From the NCBI GenBank assembly GCA_014384675.1, contig JACNFK010000030.1, positions 1-42,348 of the forward strand: DNA of 42,348 nt, given 5' to 3'. Shown here in pieces: positions 33,641-42,341 of this stretch (position 1 is its first letter; each line of letters opens with the position of its first letter). This DNA is from Candidatus Thiopontia autotrophica (lineage in GTDB: Bacteria; Pseudomonadota; Gammaproteobacteria; GCF-002020875). A program made the position numbers and the translations under genes. The notes under the pieces were generated by a model, which saw nothing but the letters and a program-made list of their open reading frames with translations, had not been told where the DNA came from and made no database searches.

Positions 33641-33705
33641 TTTATTATCCTATTTCATTTATATATCAAGTGATTATTTGGTTTATTTAATGTTATTTGC
33701 GCATC

Positions 33706-34131
33706 TTACCTGATGCGATATCCAGCATGGCAAGCGACACACGCTGCGGTTACCTGATTCAATGAATCATAAGCGGCCAGGCGATCTCCCTCTTCGGCAG
33801 TGCGAGCAAATCGGCTTGCGGCCCTGTGCATGCCAGTTCCAATTGCCCCCATCTGCTGCGGCATAAATTTTGCCATATGTCCCGCACCATGCAGACTCAG
33901 TGAACTCATACCCAGGCGCTCCTCTGCAATAGATGAGGCCTTGTCCAGCTCGTCTTTGGAGAGCGCAGTCAAAATCTCATGGATAGCCAACACATGGTCC
34001 CGCATGTTACCCATCATATGCTCCTGCATCATCTCCGGCATCTGCACCATCTCCCTGTTATCAGCCTGGGCGTTACCTGCAATAGTGGCAACGACAACTG
34101 TCGATAACAAAAAAACAACTTTTCTCATCAA
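33706..34131 (-). CDS. cytochrome c'-like periplasmic protein
   Basis: This 141-residue exported protein has a signal peptide (about residues 1-23). A helical body is rich in Met and His (QMPEMMQEHMMGNMRDHVLA), and a single C-terminal haem site CVACHAGYRIR sits where cytochrome c' and c-556-type proteins carry theirs. Bundle cytochromes of this type bind NO or O2 or carry electrons; the Met/His segment suggests copper binding here. It is the first gene of the operon leading to the copper sensor. Confidence 0.8.
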   Translation of the reverse strand: MMRKVVFLLSTVVVATIAGNAQADNREMVQMPEMMQEHMMGNMRDHVLAIHEILTALSKDELDKASSIAEERLGMSSLSLHGAGHMAKFMPQQMGAIGTGMHRAASRFARTAEEGDRLAAYDSLNQVTAACVACHAGYRIR

Positions 34132-34244
34132 AACTCTCCTTTGGACAAAAGATTAACGTTAGTATCTACATGAAACTGTATTAAAGGAAGACACTCTAAC
34201 AGGACATTGGTTCCAATATAACTCAACTCAAGGAGGAGATCAGG

Positions 34245-34712
34245 ATGAATCGAAACATAAAAATTATTGCTGCTATAACACTGTCAGCAACAGTAGCTTT
34301 TGTTGCCTGGATTGGTGCAGGCACAGAGACAGCCACCGCAGCCCCTATTGTCGAAGTTTACAAATCACCCACCTGCGGTTGCTGCAAGGACTGGGTAACT
34401 CATATGCGGGAGAATGGCTTTGAGGTAAATGTTCACAATACCAATGATGTAGCCCCCATTAAAAAAGAGGCTGGAGTCCCTCAACGTCTGAGCAGCTGCC
34501 ACACTGCAATGGTTGATGGATATGTTATTGAAGGCCATGTTCCTGCTGATGATGTAAAACGAATGCTAACCGAACGTCCTGCAATTCTCGGGATCTCTGC
34601 TCCCGGTATGCCGGTTGGATCTCCAGGTATGGAGATGGGCGACAGAAAAGATCCTTATTCAGTTGTGACGTTTGATAATGACGGCAAGGTCACTCTGTTC
34701 AGTCGCCATTAG
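34245..34712 (+). CDS. DUF411 metal-binding exported protein
   Basis: This 155-residue protein has an N-terminal hydrophobic segment (about residues 8-27) and the DUF411 core. VYKSPTCGCCKDWVTHM carries CGCC, LSSCHTAMVDGYVIEGHVP carries another cysteine, and a Met-rich loop APGMPVGSPGMEMGDRKDPY follows. DUF411 proteins are linked to copper and other metals in many genomes. It is divergent from the cytochrome c'/copper-sensor operon. CAAGGAGGAGATCAGG precedes the ATG. Confidence 0.9.
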   Translation: MNRNIKIIAAITLSATVAFVAWIGAGTETATAAPIVEVYKSPTCGCCKDWVTHMRENGFEVNVHNTNDVAPIKKEAGVPQRLSSCHTAMVDGYVIEGHVPADDVKRMLTERPAILGISAPGMPVGSPGMEMGDRKDPYSVVTFDNDGKVTLFSRH

Positions 34713-34736
34713 GGCATATCTGAAAAACCTCCAATA

Positions 34737-35156
34737 TTGACCGATTCGATAACTCTGGGGGGGCTGTTTCTCTCTGCACTGCTCTCTTCCACCCTGTTGC
34801 CAGGTAGCTCAGAGGCTGTTTTGCTTCTGCTCGATCAAAATTCAACCCATACAGATTTCACCCTGTTATGGGTTGCTACTGTCGGCAACACAATTGGCGG
34901 CATCTCTACCTGGGGCATTGGATGGCTTGTCGCAAAAAAGTGGAACTCTGACAGACTGAAGCAGAAGGTTAATCCAAAATCACTCCACTGGATCAAACAG
35001 CATGGGGCACCTGTTCTCCTCCTGTCGTGGCTACCAGTGATTGGTGATGGACTCTGCCTGGCAGCAGGATGGTTTAGGTTGCCTTTTATCTCTGTTGCCA
35101 TCTTTATCGGTATTGGCAAGGCGGCACGTTACGCAATCCTTTTGTGGCTTCTCTAA
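34737..35156 (+). CDS. YqaA-like membrane protein
   Basis: This 139-residue multi-span protein has the pattern SSTLLPGSSEAVLLLL, GNTIGGISTWGIGWLV and WLPVIGDGLCLAAGWFRLP, as in the small YqaA/DedA-related family. Function is unknown. No ATG is available; TTG at 34737 is the best start (MTDSITLGGLF), and there is no clear ribosome binding site. Codons in frame continue back to the previous stop without another good start. It probably shares a transcript with the DUF411 gene. Confidence 0.8.
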   Translation: MTDSITLGGLFLSALLSSTLLPGSSEAVLLLLDQNSTHTDFTLLWVATVGNTIGGISTWGIGWLVAKKWNSDRLKQKVNPKSLHWIKQHGAPVLLLSWLPVIGDGLCLAAGWFRLPFISVAIFIGIGKAARYAILLWLL

Positions 35157-35208
35157 GGAGCTGTCCAGAAATATTTGAAAAACCAGTTCGGACACTACAG
35201 TTTACCCC

Positions 35209-35673
35209 CTATGGAATACGGATAACTGCGGAGACAATCCCAAGAATTTTAACATCCTCATTACGCAGAAATATTGGTGCCATTGTGGAGTTGGCCGGCT
35301 GTAGTCGCACCCCATCTTTCTCTATATATAGTTTTTTCAGGGTTACCTCTTCATTGTTTATCATCGCCACAACCGACTGACCATTGGCTGCGCTCTCCTG
35401 ACGCTCAACTACAATAACATCTCCATCCTGAATATTATCTTCAACCATCGACTCTCCAACCACACGGAGCGCATAGGTATCCTTGCGCACCATATTCTGT
35501 GGTACCGAGATCATCTGCTGGTCTTCTACCGCCTCTATTGGTAGTCCAGCTGTAATCTTTCCCAGTAGTGGAATCTCTACCAGGGGCTCTGCAATAAACT
35601 CTTCCGACTCAAAATTTCCACTCCAGAGAGGACGAGCTCCCTTTGGGGTTAACAGATGCAGACTTGCGCTCAT
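35209..35673 (-). CDS. LexA-like S24 protease without DNA-binding domain
   Basis: This 154-residue protein matches the LexA C-terminal half. It has a self-cleavage site Ala42-Gly43 in KITAGLPIEA, Ser75 in VVGESMVED and Lys113 in VTLKKL, so the Ser/Lys dyad is intact. The winged helix of LexA is missing: only about 30 unrelated residues precede the cleavage region. GAGGAGATTGTT precedes the ATG, so this is a real short gene, not a truncated frame. It lies 263 bases from the intact lexA, in the opposite direction. It could form heterodimers with LexA or act like UmuD, but no umuC is present. Function is an inference. Confidence 0.85.
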   Translation of the reverse strand: MSASLHLLTPKGARPLWSGNFESEEFIAEPLVEIPLLGKITAGLPIEAVEDQQMISVPQNMVRKDTYALRVVGESMVEDNIQDGDVIVVERQESAANGQSVVAMINNEEVTLKKLYIEKDGVRLQPANSTMAPIFLRNEDVKILGIVSAVIRIP

Positions 35674-35703
35674 AACAATCTCCTCTTTGTTGCTTAGAAA
35701 GCT

Positions 35704-35732
35704 CTGATTAAGTCACTTCGTGACCCAATCAG
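35704..35732. repeat. hairpin in the lexA intergenic region
   Basis: CTGATT (35704-35709) and AATCAG (35727-35732) enclose GTCAC-TTC-GTGAC, forming an 11-bp interrupted hairpin. No T-run follows in either direction, so it is not a clear terminator. It is just upstream of the HTH-less LexA-like gene. Confidence 0.5.
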
Positions 35733-35755
35733 ATCTCCTTTACAAGTTATTCTAT

Positions 35756-35810
35756 GGGGGAAGGGTTATGGTTCAGTATGTTACAACAACACCTATAGAG
35801 CCCTTCCCCC
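35756..35810. repeat. inverted repeat in the lexA intergenic region
   Basis: GGGGGAAGGG (35756-35765) pairs perfectly with CCCTTCCCCC (35801-35810) across a 35-base loop, flanked by ATGGGGG and CCCCCAT. It resembles a short dispersed palindromic repeat. Other copies are not seen in this window. Confidence 0.5.
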
Positions 35811-35870
35811 AAACCCCCATCCCATTAAGCTTTTTCAGAGGCTCCCTTACTATTGTTCTTTATTTGTTTT

Positions 35871-35886
35871 CCATGTATACTAACAG
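35871..35886. promoter_or_regulatory. candidate LexA (SOS) box
   Basis: Read on the minus strand it is CTGTTAGTATACATGG, close to the enterobacterial SOS box CTGT-N8-ACAG with mismatches in the second half. It lies 51 bases before the lexA start codon, where autoregulation is expected. Confidence 0.4.
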
Positions 35887-35936
35887 AACATAAAGAGAAC
35901 GCAACTAATAGTTTAGATAAAAAATAGCGGAGAACC

Positions 35937-36557
35937 ATGATGGAACTGCCACCCATTACCAGAAAACAGCGCGAGATCTACGAATACCTGCATGAACATC
36001 AGGATGAATTTCGTGACAATCCTCCCAGTCTGGATCAACTCTGTCACCACCTTGGACTTAAATCCAGAGGGTCACTCCACAAACATATTCACGCACTGAT
36101 TGACGTTAACCTGGTAGAGCCACTTGAGGGTCTTCATAGAGGCATAAGATTGACCCCGCAACAGGATGATCACAGTGAAAATGAGCTTCCATTTGTTGGG
36201 CGTATCGCCGCTGGTCTTCCGATTGAGGCCATTGAGGATGTAGAGAGAATTGAGGTCCCTGAACAGTTGCGCACAGGAAATGAGTGTTTTGTTCTTCAGG
36301 TCAAGGGGGAGTCGATGATTGATGCTGGAATTCTGGAGGGAGACCACGTAATTATCGAAAAACGCAGCAGCGCAAGAAATGGGGATGTTGTTGTTGCACT
36401 AATTGATGGTGAGGAGGCCACACTGAAAACAATCGAACAACACCCAGAACAGGTAATTCTCCATCCAGCCAATTCAACCATGGAACCATTCACCTACCGT
36501 CCAGATCAGGTTGAGATTCAGGGGGTGCTGGTTGGACAGATGCGTAGTTATCTGTGA
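35937..36557 (+). CDS. lexA: LexA repressor
   Basis: This 206-residue SOS repressor has an N-terminal winged helix (TRKQREIYEYLHEHQDEF, LKSRGSLHKHIHALIDVNLV). The cleavage site is Ala92-Gly93 in RIAAGLPIEA, and Ser126 in VKGESMID and Lys164 in EATLKTI form the protease dyad. On RecA activation it would cut itself and release DNA repair genes. ATG at 35937 or 35940 follows GCGGAGAACC. Its C-terminal domain is the nearest relative in this window of the truncated protein encoded at 35209. Confidence 0.95.
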   Translation: MMELPPITRKQREIYEYLHEHQDEFRDNPPSLDQLCHHLGLKSRGSLHKHIHALIDVNLVEPLEGLHRGIRLTPQQDDHSENELPFVGRIAAGLPIEAIEDVERIEVPEQLRTGNECFVLQVKGESMIDAGILEGDHVIIEKRSSARNGDVVVALIDGEEATLKTIEQHPEQVILHPANSTMEPFTYRPDQVEIQGVLVGQMRSYL

Positions 36558-36714
36558 CCTAACAGTAACCAATTTGGGGTATTTTTGACGCAGATCAATC
36601 CAGCAGAAGATATCAATTGTGGATGAGAGGATATACGTGTAAATTGTAAATCACATCATGACTTAGTTTCTGATGTAACTCCTTTGGTAGTGAAAGGTTT
36701 TGCCCTTTCAATTT

Positions 36715-36742
36715 AACCACCCCTCTCGGGGTGGTTTTTTTT
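36715..36742 (+). terminator. rho-independent terminator downstream of lexA
   Basis: AACCACCCC (36715-36723) pairs with GGGGTGGTT (36728-36736) around TCTC and runs into eight T residues. It closes plus-strand transcription before the convergent sulfur-globule-like gene. A second stem, TGAAAGG/CCTTTCA (36691-36710), lies just before it. Confidence 0.85.
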
Positions 36743-36758
36743 ATCCTGATTTAGCTTA

Positions 36759-37376
36759 TCACTCAACTGACTCTGCTGGTGCGCTCTCCTCTGCCCTCTT
36801 TCTTGACGGAAAACGTTCGTCCAAAGATGGTAAATCTTTCAGAGGTGGCAACGGCTTAATATCTTCAAAAGAGTGTCGCTCTGCTGGTCTACCCCCCCAA
36901 CCTTGTGGACCGCCCCATCCCCCCATCGGTGATGAGTTTCCACCCCAAGAAGGCATTCCTCCCCAGTTACCACCGCGATTGCCGCCCCAGGGCATCCCTC
37001 CCCAGTTACCGCCACGATTGCCGCCCCAGGGAACTCCTCCCCAGTTACCACCACGGTTTCCACCCCAGGGCATTCCCCCCCAGTTACCACCGCGATTTCC
37101 GCCTCCCCAAGGGTTCCCCCAACCACTTGGGCCACTGCCCCAGCCCCCAGGACCACCCCATCCACCACCAGGGTTACCCATATTCATATTGTTTGGCATA
37201 CCCCACGAGCTTGGCCCATCCATATTCATACTGCTTGGACCATCTGGCATACCACCCCAATTGTCCCCTTTCATAGGTCCTCTCATATCTCCCATATCAA
37301 ATGCATTCGCGGTAGTAGCAACAAAAGCGACTACTCCAAACAGGGTAACAACAGAGAGTTTCTTTGACTGTTTCAT
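36759..37376 (-). CDS. Gly/Trp-rich repeat protein, sulfur-globule-like
   Basis: This 205-residue exported protein has a signal peptide (residues 1-25, ending TTANA), then a Met/Pro/Gly/Asn-rich segment. Four near-identical 13-residue repeats of the type GGNRGGNWGGMPW follow, encoded by 39-bp units, and a charged C-terminal tail (SFEDIKPLPPLKDLPSLDER) ends it. Composition resembles sulfur globule envelope proteins, which are rich in Gly, Trp, Asn and Tyr. AAGGAG precedes the ATG. Its partner gene at 37559 lies upstream in divergent orientation. Confidence 0.72.
   Translation of the reverse strand: MKQSKKLSVVTLFGVVAFVATTANAFDMGDMRGPMKGDNWGGMPDGPSSMNMDGPSSWGMPNNMNMGNPGGGWGGPGGWGSGPSGWGNPWGGGNRGGNWGGMPWGGNRGGNWGGVPWGGNRGGNWGGMPWGGNRGGNWGGMPSWGGNSSPMGGWGGPQGWGGRPAERHSFEDIKPLPPLKDLPSLDERFPSRKRAEESAPAESVE
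36964..37119. repeat. four tandem 39-bp repeats
   Basis: The anchor CAGTTACC recurs at 36964, 37003, 37042 and 37081, exactly 39 bases apart, with synonymous and a few non-synonymous differences between units. It encodes the 13-residue repeats of the overlying gene and is a likely site of copy-number variation. Confidence 0.9.
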
Positions 37377-37558
37377 AGATATCCAAGCTCCTTAACGGCG
37401 TTATTATTAGATTCAGGCTTCTCAACAAAAGAGAGCACAATAGACAAGCTAACATCTTGTGGATGTCTATTCAAATCCTTTTCAATGAACACTTGACACC
37501 ACTCCCAGATCCCATAAAAATGGGGGTATCTTTTTTGACAATTACCTGGGGGTTCATG

Positions 37559-37894
37559 ATGAAGAAAATTCTACTTTCAACACTTGCTGCAGCATCTATT
37601 GCTATCACATCTACAGCTAGTGCCGGTTGGTTTGGCAGCAACAATGACGGCTGGGGTGGTTATGATGACGATAACGACTGGCCTGAGTGGACTCCAATGT
37701 ACTGGATGGAGGAGATGATGGACGAGTGGGATGATGATGACGACGATGACTACTATCGTTACGGCTACGGCGGCTATGGAAACCCTGGATACGCTCCAGG
37801 ATATGGTGGTTACGGTCCAGCACCTTATGCGCCAGCACCTCGCTACGCTCCACCAGCAGCACCTCGCGCACCAGCACCAGCTGCTCCTGAATAA
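37559..37894 (+). CDS. sulfur-globule-like exported Gly/Tyr/Pro-rich protein
   Basis: This 111-residue protein has a signal peptide (residues 1-21, ending TASA). A WFGSNNDGWGGYDDDNDW segment homologous to the start of the protein at 165-587 follows, then an acidic run (DEWDDDDDDDYYR). The Gly/Tyr/Pro/Ala-rich tail has GYGGYG and APAPRYAPP repeats. The ATG at 37559 is favoured over 37556 because GGGGG lies six bases upstream of it. Sulfur globule family membership is inferred from composition and signal peptide. A strong terminator follows. Confidence 0.7.
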   Translation: MKKILLSTLAAASIAITSTASAGWFGSNNDGWGGYDDDNDWPEWTPMYWMEEMMDEWDDDDDDDYYRYGYGGYGNPGYAPGYGGYGPAPYAPAPRYAPPAAPRAPAPAAPE

Positions 37895-37920
37895 ATAGCG
37901 ACAAAAACTTTATTCAACAA

Positions 37921-37952
37921 AACCGACTGAGTCACTCAGTCGGTTTTTTTGC
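37921..37952 (+). terminator. rho-independent terminator
   Basis: AACCGACTGAG (37921-37931) pairs with CTCAGTCGGTT (37935-37945) around TCA and is followed by a T run. It ends the sulfur-globule-like transcript before rdgC. Confidence 0.92.
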
Positions 37953-37990
37953 GCCTCTCTATTCCCAACCATTACAGGAGATCGCCACCC

Positions 37991-38896
37991 ATGTGGTTTA
38001 AAAATGTCACTCTTTTCCACCTAAGCAATCCATTTAGAGTATCCGTAGAGTCCCTGGAGGAGAAGCTCGCAAAGAAGGTATCACGGGAGTGTGGGGCACT
38101 GGAGATGTCGACATTGGGGTGGGGATCCCCCATACCAGACGGTGATGCATTAACTCTATCTCTTGATGGTGCCATTCTTGTTGCAGCAAAAAAGAGGGAG
38201 AAAATACTCCCTGCTACTGTTGTTCGTGAAGCACTAAATGAGCGAATTCAACAGATTGAGTCAACAGAAGAGCGTGAGGTTAAAAATAGAGAGAAGCAGA
38301 GACTACGTGACGAAATTACTGTGGAGATGCTACCCCGTGCCTTTTCCAGATCTCGTACAACATACGCAATTATCGACCCAGACAATGGTTGGTTGCTGGT
38401 AGATACAGCCAGCCGTTCCCGTGCAGAGGAGCTAACAGTTCTGCTGCGTGAAACCCTGGGGTCTCTGGAGATAACCAACCCCGATACAGAGCTGTCCCCT
38501 GCCGGAGCGATGAGTCAGTGGCTCTTCCATGATACTGCCCCTGCAGGCTTCACCCTGGATGATGAGTGTGAGATTCGTGAAAACGATGAGCATGGAGGAA
38601 TAATCCGCTGTAAAAATATCGATATTACTCAGGGTGCTGTGCGCAAACATCTTGAATCACAGAGTCACGTGGTACGTCTGGCCATGAGTTGGGATGATCG
38701 TGTCTCATTTATTCTGGATCAAGACTTGACCATCAAAAGGATAAGACCACTTGAGCTTATTGATAATATGCGCCAGGAGACCAAGGATGAGGAAGATGCA
38801 GAGCTCTTTTTCCTGGCCGACATGATGTTATTTCATGATGAGATCAGTAATCTGCTGATACGGTTGTTTGAGCTGCTATCTACTGAACAAGCTTAA
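37991..38896 (+). CDS. rdgC: recombination-associated protein RdgC
   Basis: This 301-residue protein matches RdgC in length and in its N terminus [15 protein letters not shown]. RdgC forms a ring around double-stranded DNA and limits RecA-mediated recombination. The start at 37991 is chosen over 37949 because the shorter form begins at the family N terminus and has AGGAG upstream. Its 3' end overlaps the uvrB 3' end by 17 bases on the other strand. Confidence 0.94.
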   Translation: MWFKNVTLFHLSNPFRVSVESLEEKLAKKVSRECGALEMSTLGWGSPIPDGDALTLSLDGAILVAAKKREKILPATVVREALNERIQQIESTEEREVKNREKQRLRDEITVEMLPRAFSRSRTTYAIIDPDNGWLLVDTASRSRAEELTVLLRETLGSLEITNPDTELSPAGAMSQWLFHDTAPAGFTLDDECEIRENDEHGGIIRCKNIDITQGAVRKHLESQSHVVRLAMSWDDRVSFILDQDLTIKRIRPLELIDNMRQETKDEEDAELFFLADMMLFHDEISNLLIRLFELLSTEQA

Positions 38897-40895
38897 GAAG
38901 TCTGTTATTTAGTCTCTCCACCTGATCGCGCACCGTTGCGGCCTCCTCAAACTCCAGGTTTCTGGCATGTTGATACATCTCTTTCTCAAGTCGGTCGATC
39001 TCTCTCTGTATTAGCTTGGGATCATCTCCACCATAGACTGCGGACTCTTCTGCAACTTTTCTCCCACCTCTCCTGCCCTTGAGGGAGCCTGGTGAGGTCT
39101 CAAGAATATTGGAGACAGCCTTGCGGATGGTTTGAGGCGTAATGTTATGCTCTTCATTATACTGTCGCTGCTTCTGTCGTCTCCTCTCTGTCTCCTCAAT
39201 TGCCCTCTGCATTGACCCTGTCATCTTCTCCCCATAGAGAATTGCCTTGCCATTTATGTTTCTTGCAGCACGGCCAATGGTCTGTATCAGTGATCTGTCG
39301 GAACGGAGAAAACCCTCCTTGTCAGCATCAAGAATAGCTACCAGAGATACCTCTGGCATATCCAACCCCTCACGCAGCAGGTTAATCCCCACCAACACAT
39401 CAAACTCACCAAGTCGCAAGTCACGGATAATCTCGACGCGCTCCACTGTCTCGATATCTGAGTGGAGATACCGTACTGCCACCTGATGTTCCGCAAGATA
39501 ATCTGTCAAATCCTCTGCCATACGCTTGGTCAAAGTAGTTACCAACACTCTCTCACCAACAGCAACACGTTTGCGGATTTCGCTCAAAAGATCATCCACC
39601 TGAGTGGTTGCCGGACGCACCTCAACCTCTGGATCGAGCAGCCCTGTGGGGCGCACCACCTGCTCAACAATATCATCCCCAGCATGCTCCAGCTCGTACT
39701 GCCCCGGGGTTGCCGAGACATGAATAATCTGTGGGGCCAGCAACTCAAACTCATCAAATTTTAGTGGGCGATTATCTAGCGCCGACGGTAGCCGGAACCC
39801 ATGTTCCACCAGAGTCTCTTTTCTTGATCTGTCACCACGGTACATGCCACCAATCTGCGGAATAGTTACATGGCTCTCATCCGCAACCAGCAGGGCGTTA
39901 TCTGGCAGGTAATCCATCAGGGTTGGCGGAGATTCACCCGGATTTCGACCAGACAGATACCTGGAGTAGTTCTCGATACCGGAGCAGTATCCCAGCTCCA
40001 GCATCATCTCAATATCATATTTTACCCGCTGCTCCAGTCTCTGTGCCTCAACCAGCTTGTTAAGGTCACGCAACTGAGCAAGACGCTCTTTTAGCTCTAC
40101 CTTTATCTTTTCAATAGCATCAAGAATTGTTTGACGGGGTGTAACGTAATGGCTCTTTGGATAGATCGTAACTCTTGGTAGTTTATGAAGAACCTCTCCT
40201 GTCAGGGGATCAAAACGTGATATCCCCTCCAGCTCCTCGTCGAACAGCTCCAGCCTTATGGCCTCCCTCTCGGAGTCTGCCGGAAAGATATCAATAATCT
40301 CCCCTCTCACCCTAAAGGTGCCGCGTCGCAATTCGACATCATTACGTGTGTACTGCAACTCAGCAAGACGACGCAGGATAGAGTGGCGATCAACCAGCTC
40401 CCCGCGTGACAGATGGAGCACCATTCCCAGATAGAGTTTTGGATCACCCAGGCCATAAATTGCAGAAACTGTTGCAACTATTATGGAGTCATCTCTCTCC
40501 AGCAGTGACTTGGTGGCAGAGAGGCGCATCTGCTCAATATGCTCATTGATTGATGCATCCTTCTCAATAAAGGTATCAGTGGTCGGAACATAGGCCTCCG
40601 GTTGATAGTAGTCATAATAGGAGACGAAATACTCAACCGAATTGTTGGGGAAAAACTCCTTCATCTCTCCATACAACTGTGCAGCCAGGGTCTTGTTTGG
40701 GGCCATTAAAACGGTTGGGCGCTGTGTCTGCTCAATTACATTGGCAATGGTATATGTCTTGCCTGAACCTGTTACCCCCAATAGAACCTGATGCGCCAAC
40801 CCGTCATTCAGCCCTTCCACCAACGCCTTGATTGCAGCGGGTTGATCACCGGATGGTTTGAATGTGGAGACAAGCTGTAGAGGACGTTCACTCAT
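38880..40895 (-). CDS. uvrB: excinuclease ABC subunit B
   Basis: This 671-residue DNA-repair helicase-like protein has Walker [11 protein letters not shown] near residue 40, the damage-binding beta-hairpin region [12 protein letters not shown] (about 93-104), [19 protein letters not shown] and [16 protein letters not shown]-terminal UVR domain ([20 protein letters not shown]) contacts UvrC. With UvrA and UvrC it carries out nucleotide excision repair. Length is normal and the start is clear. No convincing SOS box is seen upstream. Confidence 0.97.
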   Translation of the reverse strand: MSERPLQLVSTFKPSGDQPAAIKALVEGLNDGLAHQVLLGVTGSGKTYTIANVIEQTQRPTVLMAPNKTLAAQLYGEMKEFFPNNSVEYFVSYYDYYQPEAYVPTTDTFIEKDASINEHIEQMRLSATKSLLERDDSIIVATVSAIYGLGDPKLYLGMVLHLSRGELVDRHSILRRLAELQYTRNDVELRRGTFRVRGEIIDIFPADSEREAIRLELFDEELEGISRFDPLTGEVLHKLPRVTIYPKSHYVTPRQTILDAIEKIKVELKERLAQLRDLNKLVEAQRLEQRVKYDIEMMLELGYCSGIENYSRYLSGRNPGESPPTLMDYLPDNALLVADESHVTIPQIGGMYRGDRSRKETLVEHGFRLPSALDNRPLKFDEFELLAPQIIHVSATPGQYELEHAGDDIVEQVVRPTGLLDPEVEVRPATTQVDDLLSEIRKRVAVGERVLVTTLTKRMAEDLTDYLAEHQVAVRYLHSDIETVERVEIIRDLRLGEFDVLVGINLLREGLDMPEVSLVAILDADKEGFLRSDRSLIQTIGRAARNINGKAILYGEKMTGSMQRAIEETERRRQKQRQYNEEHNITPQTIRKAVSNILETSPGSLKGRRGGRKVAEESAVYGGDDPKLIQREIDRLEKEMYQHARNLEFEEAATVRDQVERLNNRLLKLVQ

Positions 40896-40994
40896 TGCTT
40901 TATTGTAACTGTGCAGAATAGAGGGCGTTGAAGTATAGTATCGTCCATTAGTTAAACCACCTTTTTTACCAATTTATTTTCTGGAGAATCTGCC

Positions 40995-42194
40995 TTGAGC
41001 TCTCTGCATGACATACCGCTTTCTGATCGAGTACAACGCGTAAAACCATCCCCTACACTTGCTGTTACAGCACTGGCTGCAAGGCTGCGAAGTGAGGGCA
41101 AGGATATTATTGGGCTGGGGGCAGGTGAGCCTGACTTTGACACCCCAGACCATATTAAATCGTCTGCTAAAGATGCAATTACAGATGGCTTTACCAAATA
41201 TACAGCGGTCGATGGCACCCCCTCTCTGAAACAGGCCGTAATCAACAAATTCAAAAGAGAGAATGGCGTTGGGTATGAGATGAATCAGGTTATGGTGAGC
41301 ACTGGAGGCAAACAGGTTTTCTACAATCTATGCCAGGCCCTGCTTAATCCTGGTGATGAGGTAATCATTCCTGCCCCATACTGGGTCTCATATCCAGATA
41401 TAGTGATGCTTGCAGATGCTACTCCTGTAATTGTCTCTGCTGGAATTGAGCAGGAGTTCAAGATTACCCCTGAGCAGCTAGAGGCCGCAATCACCCCGAA
41501 TACCAAACTTTTTGTCCACAACACCCCATCCAACCCAACCAGCGTCATGTATACGGCAGATGAACTGGCTGCACTGGGTGAGGTACTAGAACATCACCCC
41601 CACGTAATTGTTGCGACTGATGACATCTATGAACATATCCTTCTGGGGGATATTCCTTTCAGCAACCTGTTGATGGCAAATCCCAACCTCTATGACCGTA
41701 CAGTCATGATGAACGGGGTCTCCAAAGGGTACTCCATGACTGGATGGAGAATAGGATATGCCGGCGGCCCGCCAAAACTGATTGGTGCAATGAAAAAGGT
41801 TCAGTCACAAAGCACATCAAACCCCACATCAATCGCACAGGTCGCTGCTGAGACCGCCCTGAATGGGGACCGTGAATGTATAGACATCATGAATGAGTCA
41901 TTTCGTGAGCGTAACCACTTTGTGGTCGAGAGCCTGAACAATATTCCTGGCGTCCACTGCCTGCTATCACAAGGAGCCTTCTATGCATTTGCCAATGTAG
42001 AGGGAGTTATTAACCGTATGGATGATATCTCCAACGATACAGAATTATCAGAGATGCTACTGAGTGAGGCCGAGGTTGCTGTTGTGCCTGGCGCAGCATT
42101 TGGTGCCGAGGGATATATCCGGCTCTCATTTGCCACCAGCATGGAAAACCTGAAAACTGCATTAGAGCGTATTACCAACGCCCTTGGTGAATAG
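40995..42194 (+). CDS. class I pyridoxal phosphate aminotransferase (aspartate aminotransferase type)
   Basis: This 399-residue enzyme has GAGEPDFDTPDHI (about 42-54), PYWVSYPD, NTPSNPTSVMY and the PLP lysine Lys244 in NGVSKGYSMTGWRIGY, with Arg in YIRLSFA near the C terminus for substrate carboxylate binding. It would transfer amino groups between aspartate or related amino acids and 2-oxoglutarate. No ATG fits, so TTG at 40995 with GGAG ten bases upstream is the start. It is divergent from uvrB. Confidence 0.93.
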   Translation: MSSLHDIPLSDRVQRVKPSPTLAVTALAARLRSEGKDIIGLGAGEPDFDTPDHIKSSAKDAITDGFTKYTAVDGTPSLKQAVINKFKRENGVGYEMNQVMVSTGGKQVFYNLCQALLNPGDEVIIPAPYWVSYPDIVMLADATPVIVSAGIEQEFKITPEQLEAAITPNTKLFVHNTPSNPTSVMYTADELAALGEVLEHHPHVIVATDDIYEHILLGDIPFSNLLMANPNLYDRTVMMNGVSKGYSMTGWRIGYAGGPPKLIGAMKKVQSQSTSNPTSIAQVAAETALNGDRECIDIMNESFRERNHFVVESLNNIPGVHCLLSQGAFYAFANVEGVINRMDDISNDTELSEMLLSEAEVAVVPGAAFGAEGYIRLSFATSMENLKTALERITNALGE

Positions 42195-42224
42195 TAAAAA
42201 ACGGACTAAATCCAACAGTTTCTG

Positions 42225-42253
42225 TTGACCAAATCGAGCGGTAAATGTACCAT
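42225..42253 (+). promoter_or_regulatory. promoter of tRNA-Asn
   Basis: A -35 box TTGACC (42225-42230), 17-bp spacer and -10 box TACCAT (42248-42253) lie 12 bases before the tRNA. A GC-rich discriminator (CTGCGCC) follows the -10 box. Confidence 0.75.
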
Positions 42254-42265
42254 CTGCGCCACTAT

Positions 42266-42341
42266 TCCCCTGTAGCTCAGTTGGTAGAGCAAAGGACTGT
42301 TAATCCTTGGGTCACAAGTTCGAGTCTTGTCGGGGGAGCCA
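42266..42341 (+). tRNA. tRNA-Asn (anticodon GTT)
   Basis: A complete tRNA: acceptor stem TCCCCTG with CGGGGGA, D arm GCTC/GAGC, anticodon stem AAGGA/TCCTT with loop CTGTTAA (anticodon GTT), T arm ACAAG/CTTGT with loop TTCGAGT, discriminator G and encoded CCA. It ends seven bases before the window end. Confidence 0.97.

Noticed and set aside
34835-35119. 94-residue minus-strand open frame opposite the YqaA-like gene.
   Set aside because: The plus-strand frame has recognisable membrane family motifs; this one has none.
36964-37119. Regular 39-bp repeats as a CRISPR array.
   Set aside because: The repeats are directly adjacent with no spacers, and they code for a repeated protein in one frame.
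37511-37537. CCCAT-AAAA-ATGGG with a T run as a terminator before the sulfur-globule-like gene.
   Set aside because: The stem is only five base pairs and the T run is six bases away from it; it may simply be promoter-region sequence.
40952-41254. 100-residue minus-strand open frame over the aminotransferase start.
   Set aside because: It is the shadow of a clear enzyme gene, and no ribosome binding site or protein-like pattern is seen.
1-42341. tRNA genes at both ends, as in a genomic island.
   Set aside because: They are different tRNAs, no direct repeat of a tRNA 3' end, integrase or prophage gene is seen, and most genes are ordinary chromosomal ones.
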